Source: Streptomyces sp. NBC_00306 | Lineage (GTDB): Bacteria > Actinomycetota > Actinomycetes > Streptomycetales > Streptomycetaceae | Length of the DNA stretch: 64,000 bases | Reading direction: 5' to 3' | Assembly (NCBI RefSeq): GCF_036169555.1 | Contig: NZ_CP108032.1 | Span: 5,270,001-5,334,000, forward strand | In this document: positions 33,859 to 41,861 of the stretch, in pieces | How positions within the stretch are numbered: the first letter of the stretch is position 1 | How the letters are laid out: each line of letters starts with the position of its first letter | The notes under the pieces: generated by a model | The model's database searches: none | The model's input: only the letters and a program-made list of their open reading frames with translations | What the model was told of the DNA's origin: nothing | Translations under genes and position numbers: made by a program

Positions 33859-35712
33859 ATGGACGACGGGAAGCCCACCGGACCCAAGGCGAAGTGGTGG
33901 AGCCGGCCCAGCGCGGGACGTGCCGCTCATGGCGAATCCGAGACGCAGCACCTCCCGCCGGTGCCGGTCGCGGCCTCCGGAACGGTCGCGGCATCCGCAG
34001 TGGGCGCGCAGTCGCAGACGGCGGCCGATCCCGTCGGCGCCGAGGCACCCGAGACCGGCGCCGGACCCGTCGCCGAACCCGCCGTCGCTCCGGTTGCCGA
34101 GCCCGTCACCGCACCGGTGCCCGAGCAGCAGCGTCCGCAGCCGCTGCACGAGCCGGACGCCTACAGCACGCCGCCGTACGGCGGACCGGGCCCCTGGGCG
34201 CCCGCCCCGCCCGTCCAGCGGCCTGCGCCGACTCCCGCGCAGGGCACGTCCGTACCTCCGCAGTACACGGCACCGCACGGCGCGGGGCAGGCCGCCGAGG
34301 GCGGAGCCTTCGCCCCGCCGGCGCACCAGCAGACGCCTCCCCCCGCGCCTTCGCACGCCCAGCCCGATGCGCCTGCGCATGCCCCAGGTGCTCACCACCC
34401 GCACCCGCACGCCCAGCCCGATGCGCACCACCCGCAGTCGCAGACCCACGTCCCGCATCACCCGCAGCCGCAGGCTCACGGCGCGCACCACGCGCAGGCC
34501 CAGCCCCAGGGTGCGCACCAGCAGCCCTCGTTGTGGCTCCAGTACGACCCGTGGAGCGCCCCCGGCGCCGCCCCGCTCAGCCACCCCGGTGAGCCCGCCA
34601 AGAAGCGCAGCCGTCGTGGTTCGCTGCTGGTGGGCGCCCTCGTCGTGGCGCTGCTCGCCGGCGGCATAGGCGGCGGGATCGGCGCGTACATCGAGCGCAA
34701 CGGCGGTATCACCCAGGTCGAGTTGCAGCAGGCTCCCCGGGACAACGGCGACCGCGCGCCCGACAGCGTGGCCGGTATCGCCTCCAGCGCCCTGCCCAGT
34801 GTCGTCACCCTCCATGTGAGCGGCGGCGGCGAACAGGGCACCGGCACCGGCTTCGTCCTGGATGAGCAGGGCCACATCCTCACCAACAACCATGTCGTCG
34901 ACCCGGCGGGCGCCGCCGGTGAGATCTCCGTCACGTTCAGCGGGGGCGAGACGGCGAAGGCGACCCTCGTCGGCAAGGACAGCGGCTACGACCTCGCCGT
35001 CGTCAAGGTCGCGGGTGTCTCCGGGCTCAAGCCCCTGCCGCTCGGCAACTCCGACAGCGTCCAGGTCGGCGACCCGGTCGTGGCCATCGGCGCCCCCTTC
35101 GACCTCCAGAACACGGTCACCTCCGGGATCATCAGCGCCAAGGAACGGCCGATCACCGCGGGCGGGGAGAAGGGCGACGGCAGTGACGTCAGCTATGTCG
35201 ACGCCCTCCAGACCGACGCCCCCATAAATCCGGGCAACTCCGGCGGCCCGCTGGTGGACACCAAGGCCCGCGTCATCGGCATCAACAGCGCGATCCGCGC
35301 CGCCGACACGGCGGGCGCGGAAGGCGGCCAGGCCGGATCGATCGGCCTCGGCTTCGCCATCCCGATCAATCAGGGCAAGCGCGTCGCCGAGGAGCTGATC
35401 AACACCGGCAAGGCCACGCACCCGGTGATCGGCGTGAGCCTCGACATGAAGTACAGCGGCGACGGCGCGCGCGTGGGCGAGAAGGGCAAGGACGGTTCCG
35501 GGTCGGTCTCGGCCGGCGGTCCCGCGGCCAAGGCCGGCATCAAGGCCGGTGACGTGATCACCAAGGTCGACGGCCAGCGGGTGCACAGCGGCGAAGAGCT
35601 GATCGTCAAGATCCGTTCCCACCGCCCGGGCGACCGTCTGGAGCTGACCGTGGTCCGCGCCGGGAAGGAACGGACGATGACACTGACCCTCGGCTCCGCC
35701 GACGGCGCGTGA
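33859..35712 (+). CDS. htrA: HtrA/DegP-like membrane serine protease with PDZ domain
   Basis: A 617-aa protease. Residues 1 to about 250 are cytoplasmic, Ala/Pro-rich, with a His-rich stretch around 175-225. A membrane helix (GSLLVGALVVALLAGGIGGG) follows, then a trypsin-like domain outside with catalytic His345 (NNHVVDP), Asp378 (GYDLAVVKV) and Ser461 (NPGNSGGPL), and a C-terminal PDZ domain (AGIKAGDVITKVDGQRVHSG). ATG 33859 has GGGGAGA upstream. It should degrade or refold misfolded envelope proteins as part of the sigma-factor stress block. Confidence 0.92.
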   Translation: MDDGKPTGPKAKWWSRPSAGRAAHGESETQHLPPVPVAASGTVAASAVGAQSQTAADPVGAEAPETGAGPVAEPAVAPVAEPVTAPVPEQQRPQPLHEPDAYSTPPYGGPGPWAPAPPVQRPAPTPAQGTSVPPQYTAPHGAGQAAEGGAFAPPAHQQTPPPAPSHAQPDAPAHAPGAHHPHPHAQPDAHHPQSQTHVPHHPQPQAHGAHHAQAQPQGAHQQPSLWLQYDPWSAPGAAPLSHPGEPAKKRSRRGSLLVGALVVALLAGGIGGGIGAYIERNGGITQVELQQAPRDNGDRAPDSVAGIASSALPSVVTLHVSGGGEQGTGTGFVLDEQGHILTNNHVVDPAGAAGEISVTFSGGETAKATLVGKDSGYDLAVVKVAGVSGLKPLPLGNSDSVQVGDPVVAIGAPFDLQNTVTSGIISAKERPITAGGEKGDGSDVSYVDALQTDAPINPGNSGGPLVDTKARVIGINSAIRAADTAGAEGGQAGSIGLGFAIPINQGKRVAEELINTGKATHPVIGVSLDMKYSGDGARVGEKGKDGSGSVSAGGPAAKAGIKAGDVITKVDGQRVHSGEELIVKIRSHRPGDRLELTVVRAGKERTMTLTLGSADGA

Positions 35713-35796
35713 CGCACGGAAGTTCCGCCGGGTACCGTGGTTCGGGCCCGGCACCCATCCGATCTGCGGGCCACAGAGAACACGAGGAGCAGCAGG

Positions 35797-36264
35797 GTGT
35801 TCAATGACATAGGCGCACTGGAGCTGGTCACGATCATCGTGCTCGCCGTGCTCGTCTTCGGACCCGACAAGCTGCCCAAGGTCATTCAGGACGTCACCCG
35901 CTTCATCCGCAAGATCCGCGAGTTCTCCGAGAGCGCCAAGGAGGACATCCGCACCGAACTGGGGCCGGAGTTCAAGGACTTCGAATTCGAGGACCTCAAC
36001 CCGAAGACGTTCATCCGCAAGCAGCTGAACGAGAACGAGGACCTGAAGGAGCTCAAGGAGCTCCGCAGCTCCTTCGATCTCAAGAAAGAGATGAACGACG
36101 TCGCGGACGCGGTGAACGGCTCCGGCGCGGACCGTTCCGTGCCGGCCGCGGTCTCCCACGCCGACGGCTCCACGGGGGCCTCCTCCGGCACCCCCGACCT
36201 GCTGAAGAAGAGCGAAAAGGTCGATCAGGACGAGCGGCCGCCCTTCGACGCAGACGCCACCTGA
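35797..36264 (+). CDS. tatB: Sec-independent protein translocase TatB-like protein
   Basis: A 155-aa protein with the TatA/B/E layout: short N-terminal membrane helix (ALELVTIIVLAVLVFG), the hinge GPDKLP, an amphipathic helix (VIQDVTRFIRKIREF) and a charged cytoplasmic tail. The FNDIGALEL start and long tail fit TatB. GTG 35797 has GAGGAG at 35784-35789. It lies directly downstream of htrA as in M. tuberculosis. Role: accepts twin-arginine substrates from TatC. Confidence 0.88.
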   Translation: MFNDIGALELVTIIVLAVLVFGPDKLPKVIQDVTRFIRKIREFSESAKEDIRTELGPEFKDFEFEDLNPKTFIRKQLNENEDLKELKELRSSFDLKKEMNDVADAVNGSGADRSVPAAVSHADGSTGASSGTPDLLKKSEKVDQDERPPFDADAT

Positions 36265-36385
36265 GTACCGTCAATCCCTGCGAGCCGGGACAGGGTGGCT
36301 ATTCTCTCCATCTGTCAGGACGCGAGGACGCCCGAGGGGGGCGGGTCCGCTCCGGACCTCGGACACAGAGGAGGCGGCCGGGTAG

Positions 36386-37087
36386 ATGGAGACGACAAGT
36401 CGACCAGCGGCTCAGAGCACGGTCAGCGATTCCCCCGCTCCCGGTGCGCAGCGTACGACGGCACCGGAGGGCAAGGCGGGTGCCGCGGCCCGGCGCACGG
36501 TCGACGGATATCTGAAGGCACCGTTCCCCTGGTACGGACTGGACGAGGCCTTCACGGGCCCGCGTTGGCTGATGCAGGTCGGCGCGGCCGCTGACGGTAC
36601 GGTCCAGCACGGCGCGATGGGGCACGGCGACGAGCCGTCGATACGCTCGGAGGCGGCCGGTACGGAGAAGGAACGCTTCGCGGTGGTCATCACCGTCGCG
36701 GCGAGCCCCGTACGCCGCAGCGGTGACGGCACGGGCGTCCTGGACGCCACCACGGTTTCCTCCGCGGCCTGGCTGGCCGGCTCGGGACTGCTGGCCCACA
36801 CCTGGCCCGCCCAGCTGGACCACTCGCTGCGTGACGACTGGCTGGACCAGCAGACCGAGACCGCCTTCGAGCTGGCCGACGACATGAGCGGACCGGCCTG
36901 GTCCGCGCTCTCGCTGCCGGTCGACGGTGAGCCGACGCCCTTCCACTACCGCGAGTCGGAGTTCGGCTGGGTGCTGGCCGGTTCCACCCGGACAGGGGTG
37001 CACATCGGCGCGTACGGGCGCGGGATGAGCGCCTACGGTCTCGGCTTCTCGGCGGTCGGGGACCTGGCCTCGTACATCCCGTCCTGA
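36386..37087 (+). CDS. Conserved protein of unknown function, 233 aa
   Basis: Soluble-looking protein without membrane segments or known motifs. The core begins TVDGYLKAPFPWYGLDEAFTGPRWLMQVG, and a later segment reads GEPTPFHYRESEFGWVLAGSTRTGVHIGAYGRG, suggesting a beta-rich fold. ATG 36386 has GAGGAGG about 10 nt upstream. It sits between tatB and the convergent mrp gene with its own leader, so it is probably a separate transcript. No function assigned. Confidence 0.78.
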   Translation: METTSRPAAQSTVSDSPAPGAQRTTAPEGKAGAAARRTVDGYLKAPFPWYGLDEAFTGPRWLMQVGAAADGTVQHGAMGHGDEPSIRSEAAGTEKERFAVVITVAASPVRRSGDGTGVLDATTVSSAAWLAGSGLLAHTWPAQLDHSLRDDWLDQQTETAFELADDMSGPAWSALSLPVDGEPTPFHYRESEFGWVLAGSTRTGVHIGAYGRGMSAYGLGFSAVGDLASYIPS

Positions 37088-37092
37088 CGGCA

Positions 37093-37123
37093 CCGGACGG
37101 GCTTGACGATCAAGCCCGTCCGG
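37093..37123. terminator. Terminator between convergent genes
   Basis: A perfect 14-bp stem (37093-37106 with 37110-37123) around a 3-nt loop, between the stop at 37087 and the end of mrp at 37197. Confidence 0.85.
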
Positions 37124-37196
37124 ACGCGGGACCACGGGGCTCAGGCACCTCCCGCGGCGGGTGGGCCCGCCGTGGGACCACCCGGCGCCGGACCGC

Positions 37197-38330
37197 TCAG
37201 AACTTGTTCCGCGGGGTGATCCCCAGCGACATGCCCGACAGACCGCGCTGGCGGCCGCCCAGCTTGCCCGCGATCGCGCGCAGGGCGGAGCCCGCGGGGG
37301 AGTCGGGGTCGGTGAGCACGACGGGCTTGCCCTCGTCGCCGCCCTCACGCAGGCGTACGTCGATCGGAATCGAACCCAGCACCGGCACGGTCGCGCCCGT
37401 GGTCTTCGTCAGGCCCTCGGCGACCCGCTGGCCACCGCCGCTGCCGAAGACGTCGACCATCTCGTCGCAGTGCGGGCACGGCAGGCCCGACATGTTCTCG
37501 ACGACGCCGACGATCTTCTGATGGGTCTGGACGGCGATCGAGCCGGCCCGCTCCGCGACCTCCGCCGCGGCCTGCTGGGGGGTCGTCACCACCAGGATCT
37601 CCGCGTTCGGTACCAGCTGCGCCACCGAGATCGCGATGTCGCCGGTGCCCGGGGGCAGGTCGAGCAGCAGGACGTCCAGGTCGCCCCAGTACACGTCGGC
37701 GAGGAACTGCTGGAGCGCGCGGTGCAGCATCGGGCCGCGCCACACCACCGGGGCGTTGCCCGGGGTGAACATGCCGATCGAGATGACCTTCACGCCGTTC
37801 GCGGACGGCGGCATGATCATGTTCTCGACCTGGGTGGGACGGCCGTCGGCACCCAGCATCCGGGGCACCGAGTGACCGTAGATGTCGGCGTCCACGACAC
37901 CGACCTTCAGGCCGTCGGCGGCCATCGCGGCCGCGAGGTTCACCGTCACGGAGGACTTGCCGACCCCGCCCTTGCCGGAGGCGACCGCGTACACCCTGGT
38001 CAGCGAGCCGGGCTGGGCGAACGGCACCTCACGCTCGGCCGTACCGCCGCGCAGCGACGACGCGAGATCGCGCCGCTGCTCGTCGCTCATCACATCCAGC
38101 GTGACGTCGACGCGCGTGACGCCGTCGAGGCGGGCGACCGCGTCCGTCACGTTCTTGGTGATCGTCTCGCGCATCGGGCAGCCGGAGACGGTGAGGTACA
38201 CCGTGACCGCGACCGCGCCGTCCGCCTCGATCCCGACTGATTTGACCATGCCGAGTTCGGTGATCGGTCGGTTGATCTCGGGGTCGTTCACCGTCGCCAG
38301 TGCCTCAAGCACCGCGTCTTCCGTAGCCAT
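37197..38330 (-). CDS. mrp: Mrp/ApbC-family iron-sulfur cluster carrier ATPase
   Basis: P-loop NTPase of 377 aa that carries Fe-S clusters to target proteins. The N-terminal MIP18/DUF59 domain contains EALATVNDPEINRPI and SGCPM; the deviant Walker A is GKGGVGKSS; the cluster-binding CxxC is PCPHC. ATG 38330 follows -10 TACCAT by 7 nt with no ribosome site. The longer reading frame upstream is not conserved in character. It is downstream of the DUF1003 gene by 43 nt, on the same strand. Confidence 0.92.
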   Translation of the reverse strand: MATEDAVLEALATVNDPEINRPITELGMVKSVGIEADGAVAVTVYLTVSGCPMRETITKNVTDAVARLDGVTRVDVTLDVMSDEQRRDLASSLRGGTAEREVPFAQPGSLTRVYAVASGKGGVGKSSVTVNLAAAMAADGLKVGVVDADIYGHSVPRMLGADGRPTQVENMIMPPSANGVKVISIGMFTPGNAPVVWRGPMLHRALQQFLADVYWGDLDVLLLDLPPGTGDIAISVAQLVPNAEILVVTTPQQAAAEVAERAGSIAVQTHQKIVGVVENMSGLPCPHCDEMVDVFGSGGGQRVAEGLTKTTGATVPVLGSIPIDVRLREGGDEGKPVVLTDPDSPAGSALRAIAGKLGGRQRGLSGMSLGITPRNKF

Positions 38331-38337
38331 ACCGATG

Positions 38338-38343
38338 ATGGTA
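38338..38343 (-). promoter_or_regulatory. -10 hexamer of leaderless mrp message
   Basis: TACCAT on the minus strand, 7 nt before ATG 38330. Confidence 0.5.
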
Positions 38344-38373
38344 CGGCGCTGACCACCACCGCCGGTAAGGCCG

Positions 38374-38970
38374 TCAGCGGTCGCTTTCGTCACGCCCCGA
38401 GGCGCGCTCGTACGGGAATACGGCGCGATGCTCCTCCATCTCCTTCACGAGGTCCTGGAGTTCCGAGCGGATCCAGTCGCGGGTGGCCACCTCGCCGAGG
38501 CCCATGCGCAGCGCGGCGATCTCCCGGGTGAGGTACTCGGTGTCCGCGATCGACCGCTCGTTCTGCTTGCGGTCCTGCTCGTGGGTGACCCGGTCACGGT
38601 CGTCCTGGCGGTTCTGCGCCAGCAGGATCAGGGGAGCGGCGTACGACGCCTGGAGCGACAGCATCAGGGTCAGGAAGATGAAGGGGTACTCGTCGAAGCG
38701 CAGACCGGCGGGCGCGCTGACGTTCCACACCACCCACATGATGATGATCACCGTCATCCAGACGATGAACCGTCCCGTGCCCAGGAAGCGGGCGATCCGC
38801 TCGGAGAACCGGCCGAAGGCCTCCGGGTCGTACTCCGGCAGCAGAGTGCGCCGCGGCGCGCGGGGCTGATCGAGCCGGACCCGCGGGCGGGGCGCGGCGC
38901 TCGCTCCCGACGGCAGCCGCTCCCTCGTGTCGCCGCGCTCTCCCGGACCGCTCTCGCCGCCGCTACCCAT
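38374..38970 (-). CDS. DUF1003 membrane protein
   Basis: A 198-aa protein with two membrane helices (residues about 70-88 and 96-118: FIVWMTVIIIMWVVWNV; FIFLTLMLSLQASYAAPLILLA) followed by QNRQDDRDRVTHEQDRKQNERS, the DUF1003 signature, and a cytoplasmic coiled coil. Function unknown. ATG 38970 overlaps the end of the MgtE-like gene by 8 nt, so the two are coupled; a link to magnesium handling is possible. Confidence 0.87.
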   Translation of the reverse strand: MGSGGESGPGERGDTRERLPSGASAAPRPRVRLDQPRAPRRTLLPEYDPEAFGRFSERIARFLGTGRFIVWMTVIIIMWVVWNVSAPAGLRFDEYPFIFLTLMLSLQASYAAPLILLAQNRQDDRDRVTHEQDRKQNERSIADTEYLTREIAALRMGLGEVATRDWIRSELQDLVKEMEEHRAVFPYERASGRDESDR

Positions 38971-40222
38971 GGGCGGACTCCTCGAACTCCGTCTCCCGCC
39001 AGTCCTCCGGCAGCAGATGGTCCAGGACGTCGTCGACGGTCACCGCTCCGAGCAGCGAGCCGCCCTCGTCGACGACCGGCGCCGCGACCATGTTGTACGC
39101 CGCGAGATAGCTGGTGACCGCCGGCAGCGGGGTGCCGGGCGAGAGCGGCGGCAGATCGCTGTCGACGAGGGAACTGACCAGGGTGAACGGCGGGTCCCGC
39201 AGCAGCCGCTGGAAGTGGACGGTGCCGAGGTACTTGCCCGTCGGCGTCTCGTCCGGCGGGCGGCACACATACACCTGCGCGGCGAGCGCGGGGGAGAGGT
39301 CCTGCTGGCGTACCCGCGCCAGGGCGTCGGCGACCGTCGCGTCCGGCCGCAGCACGATCGGTTCCGTGGTCATCAGACCGCCGGCCGTGTGCTCCTCGTA
39401 CGACAGCAGGCGGCGCACATCGGCGGCGTCGTCCGGCCGCATCAGGGTGAGCAGGCGCTCCTGGTCCTCCTCGGGCAGCTCGGAGAGCAGGTCGGCCGCG
39501 TCGTCCGGGTCCATGGCCTCCAGCACGTCGGCGGCCCGCTCCTCCTTGAGCTTGCCGAGGATCTCGATCTGGTCGTCGTCCGGCAGCTCCTCCAGCACGT
39601 CGGCCAGCCGGTCGTCGTCGAGGGCGGCGGCGACCTCCGCGCGCCGTTTCGGCGACAGGTGGTGCAGCACATTGGCGAGGTCGGCCGGGCGCATCCGCTC
39701 GAAGGTGGCGACCAGGCTCTCGGCGCCCTGCGCGTCCTCGTCGAGCGAGAAGCCGGTCACCGCCGACCACTCGACGGTCAGGGTCTCTCCCCTGCGCCGC
39801 AGTGCCCCCGCCCTGCCCCTGCGGACGAACGCCTTGTCGATCTCCCAGTCGCGGCGGGCCGGCAGCTGCTGGATCGAGACGTCGAGGACGGTGACCTCCT
39901 CGCCGCTGTCCACCAGCTGTACGCGGCGGTCGAGCAGTTCACCGAGTACCAGCCGCTCCGTGGGCCGCTGCTCGAACCGGCGCACGTTCAGTACGCCGGT
40001 GGTGATGACCTGGCCAGACTCCACACCGGTGACGCGGGTCATCGGGAGGAAGATCCGGCGGCGGCTGAGCACCTCGACGACCAGACCGAGCAGCCGCGGC
40101 GGCCGCCGCCCCACCCGCAGCATCGCGACGAGGTCGCGCACCCGGCCCACCTGGTCGCCCTGCGGGTCGAAGACGGGCACACCCGCGAGGTGGGACACGA
40201 AGATCCGAGGGGCGCCTGCCAC
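38963..40222 (-). CDS. MgtE N-terminal and CBS domain protein without channel domain
   Basis: A 419-aa soluble protein: PRC-barrel-like N-terminus (VPVFDPQGDQVGRVRDLVAM), MgtE_N superhelical domain (VLHHLSPKRRAEVAAALDDDRLADVLEELPDDDQ) and two CBS motifs ending at PVVDEGGSLLGAVTVDDVLD. The membrane part of MgtE is absent, so this is a magnesium or nucleotide sensor-like protein, not a transporter. GTG 40222 (GGAGGGCGGAGAC upstream) is chosen over GTG 40240. Same layout as mycobacterial Rv1232c, from memory. Confidence 0.87.
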   Translation of the reverse strand: MAGAPRIFVSHLAGVPVFDPQGDQVGRVRDLVAMLRVGRRPPRLLGLVVEVLSRRRIFLPMTRVTGVESGQVITTGVLNVRRFEQRPTERLVLGELLDRRVQLVDSGEEVTVLDVSIQQLPARRDWEIDKAFVRRGRAGALRRRGETLTVEWSAVTGFSLDEDAQGAESLVATFERMRPADLANVLHHLSPKRRAEVAAALDDDRLADVLEELPDDDQIEILGKLKEERAADVLEAMDPDDAADLLSELPEEDQERLLTLMRPDDAADVRRLLSYEEHTAGGLMTTEPIVLRPDATVADALARVRQQDLSPALAAQVYVCRPPDETPTGKYLGTVHFQRLLRDPPFTLVSSLVDSDLPPLSPGTPLPAVTSYLAAYNMVAAPVVDEGGSLLGAVTVDDVLDHLLPEDWRETEFEESAHG

Positions 40223-40408
40223 CGTCTCCGCCCTCCTCACTCGCCGGATTTTGCCGGGAATTGCCTCTGATCGTGGGCTTCAGGCTAGCCCGTACCGATG
40301 CGTGCCGCCCCTGGCCGACGTCCGTACGGCTCCCTGCGGAGCGGCCCGCTCCGCACGGGTACGCTGCCGTCTGCCACCCATGACAAGCAGATGAGAGGCA
40401 GTGCGCCG

Positions 40409-41197
40409 GTGACTCTTCTCCCCCCGGTTCCTCAGGCTCGCAGGGCCGCGCTCGCCGTGGCGATGTGCGCCGGACTGGCCGTGGCGCTCACGGCATGCGG
40501 AGGCGAGGACCCGGACGCGGGGACCAACGGAATCGGCAAGCTCTCCGCCGCCGAGATCGAGACGAAGGCGAAGACCGCGGCCGACGCCGCGACGGCCGTA
40601 CGGCTGTCGGGCACCCTCGTCAGCAAGGGCGGCACCTACAAGCTGAACATGCGGCTCAAGCACGACGGCGGCACCGGCTCCGTCACCTCGAAGGACAACA
40701 CCTTCGAACTGCTGCGGATCGGCAAGGCGCTCTATCTGAAGGCCGACGCGGGTTTCTGGAACCCCGAGGACGGCAAGGGAGACGCGAAGCCGGGCGAGAG
40801 TGACGACGAGGCGGCGGACAAGCTCGACGACAAGTATGTGAAGGTCCCCGAGGGCGACCCGGCGTACAACCAGTTCCGCGGCTTCACGGACATGGACGTT
40901 CTGCTGGATGGGCTGCTCGGCATGCAGGGCGAGCTGAGCAAGGGCGACCGTACGAAGGTCGGCGGTGTCCGCGCGATCAAGGTGACGGCCGGGGAGGGCG
41001 CGGGCGGCACGCTCGACGTCTCCCTGGAGGGCGAGCCCTATCCCCTTCAGTTCGCGCGGGCCGGCGGGGCCGGTGTGCTGACGCTCGGGGACTGGGGCAA
41101 GGACTTCACGCTGAAGGCGCCGTCGAAGGAGGAGACGGTCGACTACGGCGGCCAGCTCCCGAAGACGAACAGCCAGTCGGGATCGTCCGGCGGCTGA
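40409..41197 (+). CDS. Putative lipoprotein of LppX/LprG-like appearance
   Basis: A 262-aa secreted lipoprotein: signal peptide ARRAALAVAMCAGLAVALTAC with the lipobox Cys at the end, then GGEDPDAG. The mature domain is beta-rich (LSGTLVSKGGTYKLNMRLKHDGGTGS, FELLRIGKALYLKADAGFW), resembling LppX/LprAFG lipid-binding lipoproteins; the similarity is weak. GTG 40409 has GAGAGG about 10 nt upstream; ATG 40391 is an alternative. Convergent with the gene at 41309; a weak GAGCC/GGCTC hairpin lies at 41225-41239. Confidence 0.78.
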   Translation: MTLLPPVPQARRAALAVAMCAGLAVALTACGGEDPDAGTNGIGKLSAAEIETKAKTAADAATAVRLSGTLVSKGGTYKLNMRLKHDGGTGSVTSKDNTFELLRIGKALYLKADAGFWNPEDGKGDAKPGESDDEAADKLDDKYVKVPEGDPAYNQFRGFTDMDVLLDGLLGMQGELSKGDRTKVGGVRAIKVTAGEGAGGTLDVSLEGEPYPLQFARAGGAGVLTLGDWGKDFTLKAPSKEETVDYGGQLPKTNSQSGSSGG

Positions 41198-41308
41198 GGC
41201 CGGGACGGCCGGCGGCCGGGCCCCGAGCCGCTGGGGCTCAGGCAGCCGGGGAGCCGGGCGGCAGGGGCTTCAGCGGGACGGATGCGGCCGCGGCGCCCAC
41301 AGCAGCTC

Positions 41309-41848
41309 TCAGCCGCGCTTCTTCTTACGGCCGACCAGCAGTCGTGGAAGCCCGGCAGGCGCCGGACGGCGGGTCGTCGCCGGCGTGGGGAGCGGCGGCT
41401 CGGCCAGCGAGGTGGACCCCAGGTCCGTGGTCGCGGCGCGCGGTTCGAGTCGCAGGACACGGCACTCGCGCGCCCACCGCTCCGTCATCACCTCCGCGTC
41501 CGGCGCGTTCAGCCGCTTGCCCTTGAGCTCGGCGACCGCCGCTTCCCACGCCGGCGCGTGCGGCTCCAGCTCGGACACCGCGGCCGTCCACACGACGAGC
41601 CGTCCGCCCTTGTCCTTGCTGCGCACGGTGACCTCGGCCGTACCGCCGTCCACCAGCTGCGGCAGCGGCTGCTCGCCGGGCCCGTCGCCCACGAGATGCA
41701 GGGCGCCCTCGTGCCACACGTGCCAGAGCGCCCGCGCGGGACCTCCGCCCCGGACCCAGACGAGGCCCGACTTCTTGGTGGCTTCCTCGACGAGCGCCTG
41801 GTCGGGGAGTGCGACGTCCCCGGTGGAGCGGGCGGAAGGTTCGGTCAT
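41309..41848 (-). CDS. Pyridoxamine-phosphate-oxidase-like protein
   Basis: A 179-aa protein. The core LVWVRGGGPARALWHVWHEGALHLVGDGPGEQPLP and EVTVRSKDKGGRLVVWTAAV looks like an FMN-binding split-barrel fold, and the tail ends in a basic GRKKKRG. Specific activity unknown; the fold call is by eye. ATG 41848 follows TAGGCT by 6 nt (leaderless). It lies 13 nt downstream of corA on the same strand but has its own -10 inside that short gap. Confidence 0.7.
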   Translation of the reverse strand: MTEPSARSTGDVALPDQALVEEATKKSGLVWVRGGGPARALWHVWHEGALHLVGDGPGEQPLPQLVDGGTAEVTVRSKDKGGRLVVWTAAVSELEPHAPAWEAAVAELKGKRLNAPDAEVMTERWARECRVLRLEPRAATTDLGSTSLAEPPLPTPATTRRPAPAGLPRLLVGRKKKRG

Positions 41849-41854
41849 GCGCGC

Positions 41855-41860
41855 AGCCTA
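41855..41860 (-). promoter_or_regulatory. -10 hexamer of leaderless message
   Basis: TAGGCT on the minus strand, 6 nt before ATG 41848. Confidence 0.5.
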
Positions 41861-41861
41861 T

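Noticed and set aside
32728..36159. A 1143-codon open frame on the minus strand across the sigma, anti-sigma, htrA and tatB genes
   Set aside because: It is a shadow frame caused by high GC at third positions. The opposite strand holds clear domain-bearing genes, and this translation is Arg/Gly/Asp-rich without any motif.
41435..41460. tRNA T-arm-like GGTTCGAGTC
   Set aside because: It lies inside the coding frame of the 41309-41848 gene, and no acceptor, anticodon or D arms can be placed around it.
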